Position numbers and translations under genes: made by a program. The notes below the pieces were generated by a model. The model was not told the DNA's origin, made no database searches, and was given only the letters and a program-made list of their open reading frames with translations. Shown here piece after piece: positions 58,503-64,000 of a stretch of 64,000 bases of DNA. Location: contig NZ_JNNO01000013.1 of assembly GCF_000735585.1 (NCBI RefSeq), positions 22,397-86,396 on the forward strand, written 5' to 3'. Numbering within the stretch: the first letter of the stretch is position 1; each line of letters begins with the position of its first letter. This DNA is from Devosia sp. LC5. GTDB taxonomy: Bacteria; Pseudomonadota; Alphaproteobacteria; Rhizobiales; Devosiaceae.

Positions 58503-59718
58503 GTTTCGGCTGCTAGACGGCAGTGGCGAAATCTCTCTCAAGCACACGATCGAGGACACCGACCGGCACGGCAACGTGCGGGTCTATTTCCGCAAGCCAG
58601 GGCGACCCAAGATCCGATTGATGGAGAAGCCTGGCAGCGACGAGTTTCTGATCGAGTACCGTCGCGCCGCAAATGGAGAGACGTCACCGACCAAGACGGC
58701 CGCGCCTTCGAGGCCAGCTGCGGAAACGCTTGCTTGGCTTATCGACCGATATTTCGAATCTGCGGAGTTCAAAGGTCTCCACGTCCGGACCCAGTACGTT
58801 CGCCGCTTAATACTAGCCCACGTCGCTGCCGTGGATGGCAACAAGCCATATCGGCTCCTGGAGGCCAAGCACGTGCGTAGGATGCGTGATCTCAAGGCAG
58901 ATCAGCCTGAGGCCGCCAACAGCCGCGTGAAGGCCCTGCGAGCCGTCTTTGCATGGGCTGTTCTGCCTGGTGTCGAGCTTGCCACCGCCAACCCAGCAAA
59001 GGATGTGCCCTATATCGAGGCGAAGGGTGACGGCCACCATTCCTGGACCGATGTGGAGATCACTCAGTTCGAGGCTCGCCACGCAATTGGGACCAAAGCC
59101 CGCCTAGCAATGGCCCTGCTCCTCATGAGCAGCCAGAGGAAGAGCGATGTCGTCCTGTTTGGACCGAGCCACGTCCATGATGGCTGGCTTCATTTCACGC
59201 AGCAAAAGAACAAGGATCGGAAACCGATCTATCTCGAGATCCCAATCCGGCAAGATCTCCAATTGATTATTGATGCCACACCCATTGGCACGGAGACATT
59301 CTTGGTCACCGAGTTCGGCAAGCCTTTCACTGTCAACGGATTCGGCAACTGGTTCCGCGCACGATGTGACGAGGCAGGCCTCAAGCACTGCTCCGCCCAC
59401 GGGCTGCGCAAAGCCGCTGCTCGGCGGCTCGCGGAGGCCCACAAGAGCGGCCACCAGATCATGGCCATCACCGGCCACACGACCCTCAAGGAGGTTGACC
59501 GCTACACCAAGGCCGCAAACCAAAGGACGCTCGCCGGTCAAGCATTCGCCCAAGGCAAGCCGACCGAAAAAGTCCCACTTTTTGAGCCCCACTATGATGG
59601 TGGGACAAAAGCGGCAACTAAGCCGTTGGAAACATTAGAGGGGAATGAGGCGATGGTGCCCGGGACCGGAATCGAACCAGTGACACGCGGATTTTCAATC
59701 CGCTGCTCTACCAACTGA
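58495..59718 (+). CDS. int: Tyrosine-type site-specific integrase
   Basis: The 407-residue protein starts MAKFRLLDGSGEISLKHTIE. It has an arm-binding and SAM-like core-binding part up to about residue 185, then the catalytic domain: Arg in LLMSSQRKSDVVLF, Lys of the beta hairpin near TQQKNKDRKPIY, His-x-x-Arg in AHGLRKAAARRLAEA, His in TGHTTLKEVD and the nucleophile Tyr in RYTKAANQ. The last 15 residues are encoded inside the host tRNA-Phe gene (antisense), because the frame crosses the attachment core; in the excised circle the frame would end differently. Confidence 0.92.
   Translation: MAKFRLLDGSGEISLKHTIEDTDRHGNVRVYFRKPGRPKIRLMEKPGSDEFLIEYRRAANGETSPTKTAAPSRPAAETLAWLIDRYFESAEFKGLHVRTQYVRRLILAHVAAVDGNKPYRLLEAKHVRRMRDLKADQPEAANSRVKALRAVFAWAVLPGVELATANPAKDVPYIEAKGDGHHSWTDVEITQFEARHAIGTKARLAMALLLMSSQRKSDVVLFGPSHVHDGWLHFTQQKNKDRKPIYLEIPIRQDLQLIIDATPIGTETFLVTEFGKPFTVNGFGNWFRARCDEAGLKHCSAHGLRKAAARRLAEAHKSGHQIMAITGHTTLKEVDRYTKAANQRTLAGQAFAQGKPTEKVPLFEPHYDGGTKAATKPLETLEGNEAMVPGTGIEPVTRGFSIRCSTN
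59653..59670 (+). repeat. attR core in the tRNA-Phe 3' end
   Basis: ATGGTGCCCGGGACCGGA, identical to 43604-43621. It covers the last 17 bases of tRNA-Phe including the encoded CCA. An inverted GTGGGAC pair (59572-59578 and 59600-59606) lies just inside, matching the pair near attL. Confidence 0.9.
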
Positions 59719-59729
59719 GCTACCCGGGC
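59654..59729 (-). tRNA. tRNA-Phe (anticodon GAA)
   Basis: 76 bases including an encoded CCA. The acceptor stem GCCCGGG pairs with CCCGGGC; the D-arm has AGCTCAGTTGGTAGAGC, the anticodon stem CGGAT-TGAAAAT-CCG gives GAA at 59696-59694, and the T-loop is GGTTCGATTCC. It is intact despite the element, because integration rebuilds its 3' end. Confidence 0.97.
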
Positions 59730-59846
59730 AACGGGGCGGAAGGACCGCCCGGCGTCAAGCCATGGGCCTTATAGGGGAAGGGTTTTTGGCGCGCAAGCGG
59801 GAAAAGGGGATGTGGAAAAGGAGTTTGGGAATGGTGCAGGAATAGC

Positions 59847-59888
59847 GGCACGACCTGGTGGTTCGACAGGCTCACCATGAGGTCTACT
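59847..59888. repeat. Single arm of the CCACGACCTCGTGG repeat
   Basis: GCACGACCTGGTGGTTCGAC followed by AGGCTCACCATGAGGTCTAC. It stands between tRNA-Phe and the 3' end of yacG. Host DNA resumes here. Confidence 0.75.
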
Positions 59889-59914
59889 CAGCGGGCGGCT
59901 TAGTCTTGCGATGA

Positions 59915-60112
59915 CTAGATATTGTCGTCTTCGTCGTCGCCGGGGATCGCGCTGTCATCGGCTGGTTCGTCGTCACGGGCGGGGATGACGTAGCTGCCGG
60001 TGAACCACCGGTTGAGGTCGACATCGGCGCAGCGGGACGAGCAGAAGGGGCGGTATTTTTCAACCGCGGGCTTGCCGCAAATGGGGCAGGTTTTGGTTGG
60101 GACCTTGGCCAT
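59915..60112 (-). CDS. yacG: DNA gyrase inhibitor YacG
   Basis: The 65-residue protein has the zinc ribbon CPICGKP with the second cysteine pair in FCSSRCADVDLNRW, then GSYVIPARDDEP and an acidic tail. Family members bind GyrB and block gyrase in vitro. It is the last gene of the infA-maf-yacG row. The ATG overlaps the maf stop by one base. Confidence 0.93.
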   Translation of the reverse strand: MAKVPTKTCPICGKPAVEKYRPFCSSRCADVDLNRWFTGSYVIPARDDEPADDSAIPGDDEDDNI

Positions 60113-60750
60113 CAGACGCCGGACAGCGCGGATTGGTTGAGCCAGTTGAAATGGACGGGATAGCCCTCCCCGGCGAGGACCGAGGCGGTTTCCGCCAGGG
60201 GCAGGCCGACGACACCGGTATAGGAGCCGACGAGCTTGACCACGAAGGCCCCGGCAATGCCCTGGATGGCATAGCCGCCGGCCTTGTCGTGCCATTCAGC
60301 TGAAGCCAGATAGGCTTCCATTTCGCGGGTGGAGAGGCGCTTGAAGCGGATGCGGGTTTCGACCAGGCGCTGGCGCTTGGCGCCAGACGGCGTCAGCACG
60401 GTCAGCGCGGTATAAACGCGGTGGGCGCGGCCCGAGAGCAGGGCAAGGCATTGGGATGCCTCTTCCATGGTCTCGGCCTTGGGCAGAATCCGGCGGCCGA
60501 CTGCGACCACCGTATCGGCGGCCAGCACCAGGGCCCCGGCCCCGTAACCGGCCGAACGCGCCTTGTGCTGAGCGGTTAGCGCTTTCAGATCGGCCAGGCG
60601 CTGGGCCAGCTTGCGCGGCAATTCACCCTTTTCAGGGGTTTCATCGACGTGGGCGGGCACCAGATGCTCAGGCTCGATGCCAATCTGGTTGAGCAAGGCA
60701 AGACGCCGCGGCGAGGCGGAAGCCAGGATGAGTTCCGGACGGCTGGCCAT
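60112..60750 (-). CDS. maf: Maf-family nucleoside triphosphate pyrophosphatase
   Basis: The 212-residue protein starts [20 protein letters not shown] with the SASPRR motif, followed by [16 protein letters not shown] with the catalytic Asp, and [28 protein letters not shown]. Maf proteins hydrolyse dTTP, UTP or modified nucleotides. The gene order infA-maf-yacG is conserved in this order of bacteria. Confidence 0.94.
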   Translation of the reverse strand: MASRPELILASASPRRLALLNQIGIEPEHLVPAHVDETPEKGELPRKLAQRLADLKALTAQHKARSAGYGAGALVLAADTVVAVGRRILPKAETMEEASQCLALLSGRAHRVYTALTVLTPSGAKRQRLVETRIRFKRLSTREMEAYLASAEWHDKAGGYAIQGIAGAFVVKLVGSYTGVVGLPLAETASVLAGEGYPVHFNWLNQSALSGV

Positions 60751-60763
60751 CGGCTGCTATGCC

Positions 60764-60982
60764 TTACTTAAAGCGGTAGGTGATGCGACCCTTGGTCAGG
60801 TCATAGGGCGTCATTTCGCACAGGACCTTGTCGCCAGCCAGCACACGGATGCGATTCTTGCGCATGCGGCCAGCGGTGTGAGCAATGATTTCATGCTCGT
60901 TTTCCAACTTGACCCGGAAGGTCGCGTTGGGAAGCAATTCAGTTACCACGCCCGGAAATTCGAGCACTTCTTCCTTCGCCAT
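60764..60982 (-). CDS. infA: Translation initiation factor IF-1
   Basis: The 72-residue S1-like beta-barrel protein starts [20 protein letters not shown] and has [40 protein letters not shown] and GRITYRFK. The length is exactly that of bacterial IF-1. It binds the 30S A site during initiation. GGAGAC precedes the ATG. Confidence 0.98.
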   Translation of the reverse strand: MAKEEVLEFPGVVTELLPNATFRVKLENEHEIIAHTAGRMRKNRIRVLAGDKVLCEMTPYDLTKGRITYRFK

Positions 60983-61108
60983 ACTGTCTCCTGAAAGGAC
61001 CCACGGGGCATCGATTTGCCGCCCGGGGGCCGGAAATTGCGCGCAACCTATAGGAATTCATTGGATTTGTGAACCACTTGCGCCACGTTCGCTTCGCGGC
61101 GGCGCAAG

Positions 61109-62119
61109 TCAATGCTGGTCGCCCTTCCGAACCGCAAAAGTGGGGTCCACTTTTGCTGGAAGCGCTCCGGAAACCAGTGGCTCCAAGCGGGTGCGCACGC
61201 GCTTGCGCAGGCTATCGCGCAGATCGCGATAGGCCCCCAAAATCAGCTCGCGGCTGCCCTCCACAAGCGAAGGATCAGCCACCTGCCATTGCTCAACCGC
61301 ACCGGCCTCGAGACCCTTGCGGGCCACGGCTTCGGGAGCGTCGTCGGAAAGGGTGATGACGAGATCGAAACGGTTGGCAACCAGTTCATCCAGGATATGG
61401 GGCGTGTGCACACTCATATCAATGCCGATCTCTTCCATGACCTCATGGACGAACTGATCGGCCTTGCCACCATTGACGCCCACGGAGCGGGCGATGATGC
61501 GGCCGGGAAAAGCCTGGCGGGCGAGGGCCGCCGCAATGGGCGAGCGCACCGAATTCATCGAGCAGACGAACAGCACGCTGGGCAATTCGCTTTTGCTCTC
61601 GTCGATCCGGCTGGCATAGGGCTGGACGGCGCAGATGAGGGTGAAGAGACGCCGGGCGGTACCAAGATCGATGATGATCTTGTTGGTGAGGCGGGTGCGC
61701 AGCAGCTCGGCGGCGTCATTATGCAGGCCGCGCCTTGCCATATCGACGGTTTCGATCTGGAACGGCTGGGCCGAGCGGATCGCTTCGTAATAGGCATCGC
61801 GGATGCGGAAATAGTCGCGGATCAGCCGGCGGAACGGGGTGAGCGAGAGATAATGGGCGGCGATGGGCTGGAAGGTTTCGGGGTGACGCACATCGAGCAC
61901 GATGAAATTGCCGATGATCGACATATGCAGCGCAAACGGCCCTTTGGCGGCGACGCGGGCGGGCCGGAAGCTGTTGTGTTCGAGCAGATCATAAATGGCG
62001 ATGCGCCATTCATGCACCTCGTCGGGATTGATCGAGGTGATGGTATTGGGGTCGAGCGTGACGGTCACCAGGCGATCGGTCGTTGCGATGGCGCCCTCTG
62101 TTCCCATCGAAATACTCAA
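61109..62119 (-). CDS. UPF0262 protein fused to a low-molecular-weight tyrosine phosphatase
   Basis: The 336-residue protein joins two domains that neighbouring genomes usually encode as separate adjacent genes. Residues 1-172 are UPF0262 (LDPNTITSINPDEVHEWRIA, GPFALHMSIIGNFIVLDV). Residues 180-336 are an LMW-PTP/arsenate-reductase fold with the P-loop VCSMNSVRSP (Cys186, Arg192) and the general acid Asp in VADPSLVEGS. The phosphatase side keeps its key residues. The fusion has no gap or stop at 173-180. The start overlaps the hisD stop by 4 bases. Confidence 0.9.
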   Translation of the reverse strand: MSISMGTEGAIATTDRLVTVTLDPNTITSINPDEVHEWRIAIYDLLEHNSFRPARVAAKGPFALHMSIIGNFIVLDVRHPETFQPIAAHYLSLTPFRRLIRDYFRIRDAYYEAIRSAQPFQIETVDMARRGLHNDAAELLRTRLTNKIIIDLGTARRLFTLICAVQPYASRIDESKSELPSVLFVCSMNSVRSPIAAALARQAFPGRIIARSVGVNGGKADQFVHEVMEEIGIDMSVHTPHILDELVANRFDLVITLSDDAPEAVARKGLEAGAVEQWQVADPSLVEGSRELILGAYRDLRDSLRKRVRTRLEPLVSGALPAKVDPTFAVRKGDQH

Positions 62120-63408
62120 TGATTGAGCCGGATGGAAATGGAGCGTCCATGGCCATCAAGGGCCTCCACCTCGGCAATGGTGACGGCGGCCTCGCGAAGG
62201 GCAGCGAGCGACATCGGATCGCAGCGCAGGATGGAGGTGCGTTTCATGAAATCGAGCGTGCCCAGGCCGGAAGCGAATCGCGCCGAGCGGGCGGTGGGCA
62301 AGACGTGGTTGGAGCCGCCGACATAATCACCGATGGCTTCGGGCGTGTGGTGACCGAGGAAGATCGCGCCGGCATGGCGGATGGCGGGGAGGATCATTTC
62401 TGGATCATCGAGCGCCAGTTCGACATGTTCGGAGGCGATGCGATTGGCCAGGTCCGCCGCTTCATCGAGCGAACCGACGGTGATGATGGCCCCGAATTCG
62501 TCCCAACCCTGGCGGGCGATAGTCTGCTTGGGCAGGAGGGAAAGCTGGCGATCGACTTCGGCGTCGACGGCGTCGGCCAGGCCCTTTTCGGTGGTGACCA
62601 GAATGGACTGGGCCCCTGCCCCGTGTTCGGCCTGGGCGATCAGATCGGCCGCAACCCAGGCGGGGTTGGCCGAGCCATCGGCGATGACCAGGACTTCGGA
62701 GGGGCCGGCAATCATGTCGATGCCGACCTGGCCGAAGACCTGCCGCTTGGCGGTGGCGACGAAGGCATTGCCGGGGCCGACGACCTTGTCGACGCGGGGA
62801 ATGGAAGCGGTGCCATAGGCAAGGGCCGCAATGGCCTGGGCGCCGCCGATCCGGTAAATCTCGGTGATGCCGGCAATGTTGGCGGCGGCGAGAATGGCGG
62901 AGGCGAGCTGGCCGTTGGGCGTGGGCACGACCATGGCGATGCGCTCGACGCCCGCGACCTTGGCGGGCACCGCATTCATCAGCACCGAGGAGGGATAGGA
63001 GGCCAGGCCCCCCGGCACATAGATGCCGACGGCATCGATGGCCGTCCAACGGGTGCCCAGGGTGACGCCCAGATCATCGGTATAGATGTGGTCTTCCGGC
63101 CGCTGCTTTTCGTGGTGGGCGCGGATGCGGTCATGGGCAAATTGCAGCGCGCTCATCACGTCGGGCGTGACACGGGCGGTGGCGGCGTCGATCTCGTCCT
63201 GGCTGAATTTGAGCGTGTCGGGCGTGACGCCGGCATGGTCGAACTTATTGGTCAGTTCCGCCACGGCAACGTCGCCGCGCGCACGCACGTCGGCGATGAT
63301 GGATGCGACGATGTCGCCCACTTCCTGGCTGCTTTCACGCTTGCCGCCGAGCAGGGCGACAAAGGCTTGCTCGAAATCGGGGCTGGCGCTGTCGAGGCGG
63401 ATCGGCAT
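62116..63408 (-). CDS. hisD: Histidinol dehydrogenase
   Basis: The 430-residue enzyme has the family signature region VDKVVGPGNAFVATAKRQVFGQ, then GIDMIAGPSEVLVIAD, and the catalytic Glu-His and zinc-site segments SEHVELALDDPE and GSNHVLPTARSARFASGL. It carries out the last two steps of histidine synthesis with two NAD+. It stands between DUF2948 and the UPF0262-phosphatase fusion, as in related genomes. Confidence 0.97.
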   Translation of the reverse strand: MPIRLDSASPDFEQAFVALLGGKRESSQEVGDIVASIIADVRARGDVAVAELTNKFDHAGVTPDTLKFSQDEIDAATARVTPDVMSALQFAHDRIRAHHEKQRPEDHIYTDDLGVTLGTRWTAIDAVGIYVPGGLASYPSSVLMNAVPAKVAGVERIAMVVPTPNGQLASAILAAANIAGITEIYRIGGAQAIAALAYGTASIPRVDKVVGPGNAFVATAKRQVFGQVGIDMIAGPSEVLVIADGSANPAWVAADLIAQAEHGAGAQSILVTTEKGLADAVDAEVDRQLSLLPKQTIARQGWDEFGAIITVGSLDEAADLANRIASEHVELALDDPEMILPAIRHAGAIFLGHHTPEAIGDYVGGSNHVLPTARSARFASGLGTLDFMKRTSILRCDPMSLAALREAAVTIAEVEALDGHGRSISIRLNH

Positions 63409-63433
63409 GAAATTCCTGTCGGTCTAAGGATGG

Positions 63434-63865
63434 TCAGTCGAGCGTGTGGGCGGGCTTGGCGGCGGCGGCCCAGGCGGCGCCCAGATCGGAGAGGCGGGCT
63501 TCAAGGCATTCGACGCCGAGCCGGACAGTGCCGCCGCCGGCAAAGCTGAGTTCGACCATGCCGGCCGGGCCATCGATGGGGATGAAGGTGATGGCAAGAA
63601 GATTGAGCACGCCATCATGGGCATTGGGATCGAAACCGGCGGTGACCACCGACTGGACGGCATCGAAATGCAGTGCGGCGCGCTTGCGCACGCCCTTGCC
63701 GCGCGGCTTGTCGCTGGCCCAATCATAGCGGTTCATCAGCAGGGCAAAGCGCCGGTCGCCGCGGGCATAGCCCATGTCGGCCACCCGCACCACGGCATCC
63801 TGCACATGGGCGGACAGCACATCGAGATCTTCGGTATCAAGCGCCAGAAGCTTGAGATCGGTCAT
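63434..63865 (-). CDS. DUF2948 family protein
   Basis: The 143-residue protein starts MTDLKLLALDTEDLDVLSAH with VQDAVVRVADMGYARGDRRF and NRYDWASD, the DUF2948 layout. Members lie upstream of hisD, often after murA, in Hyphomicrobiales. Function unknown. The 135 bases to the right edge hold its probable promoter; no gene is seen there. Confidence 0.88.
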   Translation of the reverse strand: MTDLKLLALDTEDLDVLSAHVQDAVVRVADMGYARGDRRFALLMNRYDWASDKPRGKGVRKRAALHFDAVQSVVTAGFDPNAHDGVLNLLAITFIPIDGPAGMVELSFAGGGTVRLGVECLEARLSDLGAAWAAAAKPAHTLD

Positions 63866-64000
63866 GGTATTGGCGGCCTTATGTGTGTCGAGACGACCCT
63901 ATCTGGTCACGCAATACCCGATCTACAAGTTTGCCGGCATGGGGGCAATGCGGGCGGGGAAAAAAGGGGTGGGGAGGAAAGGGCCTGAGTGGGCAATTGA

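Larger units (their letters stand above)
43604..59670. mobile_element. Integrated phage-like element (satellite or decayed prophage) in tRNA-Phe
   Basis: A 16.07-kb block is bounded by an exact 18-bp direct repeat, ATGGTGCCCGGGACCGGA. The right copy is the 3' end of an intact tRNA-Phe gene, with a tyrosine integrase reading into it. Inside, codon use is less G/C-rich at third positions, genes overlap tightly and terminators differ from the host's. Modules from left to right: replication (helicase), unknown genes, prohead protease, cargo pair, small terminase, caspase-like cargo, tape measure and tail-side small genes, more cargo, Ntn-hydrolase-like gene, XRE repressor, Xis, integrase. No large terminase, portal, capsid, tail-fibre or lysis gene is seen. 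Confidence 0.9.

Noticed and set aside
43791..59718. Idea that the element is an integrative conjugative element or a plasmid
   Set aside because: No relaxase, type IV secretion or coupling protein is present; protease, TerS and tape measure genes point to phage ancestry.
1..64000. CRISPR array
   Set aside because: The repeats found are palindromic dispersed elements with unequal spacing; there is no array of direct repeats with unique spacers and no cas gene.

Overview
The window looks like chromosomal DNA of a GC-rich alphaproteobacterium of the order Hyphomicrobiales. A Devosia-like genus is my best guess, made from gene order and protein style without any search. Clues are the block DUF2948-hisD-UPF0262/phosphatase-infA-maf-yacG at the right end, the TctABC and AbrB transporters, and many short palindromic intergenic repeats. 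Host genes use G- and C-ending codons heavily; one 16-kb block does not.

Layout. 0-6.4 kb: the end of an iron-type ABC permease, then a complete dipeptide/oligopeptide-type ABC transporter operon. 6.4-14.1 kb (minus strand): a lone TctC-type binding protein, a GH13 alpha-glucosidase, Mrp, transaldolase, an aspartate/tyrosine-type aminotransferase and etfBA. 14.7-20.1 kb: an M20 amidohydrolase, an AbrB-family protein, a small secreted protein, a second GH13 enzyme and a cupin. 20.2-24.9 kb: a 2-hydroxyacid dehydrogenase and the widespread ATP-grasp / alpha-E / transglutaminase-like trio. 24.9-33.4 kb: an AEC transporter, glpD-glpK, a CAP-domain lipoprotein with an APH-like kinase, and uxaC. 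The AEC and uxaC promoters carry a nearly identical 16-bp operator. 33.5-40.5 kb: a TctD-like response regulator, an 823-residue histidine kinase fused in frame to a signal-peptide-like helix and a solute-binding protein, and a convergent tctCBA operon. 41.0-43.5 kb: a chemotaxis receptor.

43.604-59.670 kb is an integrated phage-like element bounded by an 18-bp direct repeat made from the 3' end of tRNA-Phe. It has an integrase, an AlpA/Xis-like protein, an XRE repressor with a palindromic operator, a RepA-like helicase, an HK97-type prohead protease, a small terminase subunit, a frameshifted tape-measure gene and an Ntn-hydrolase-like protein. I see no large terminase, portal, capsid or lysis gene. 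Between the phage genes sit cargo-like genes: a nucleotidyltransferase-fold pair with its own palindromic promoter, a caspase/CHAT-like protein and a MtlR/HEPN-like protein. It could be a phage satellite or a decayed prophage.

59.9-63.9 kb returns to core genes: yacG, maf, infA, a UPF0262-phosphatase fusion, hisD and DUF2948. The observations I rate highest are the kinase/binding-protein fusion with a possible nested start, the satellite-like element and its cargo, the integrase whose C-terminus depends on the attachment site, and a transglutaminase-like protein that lacks its catalytic cysteine.
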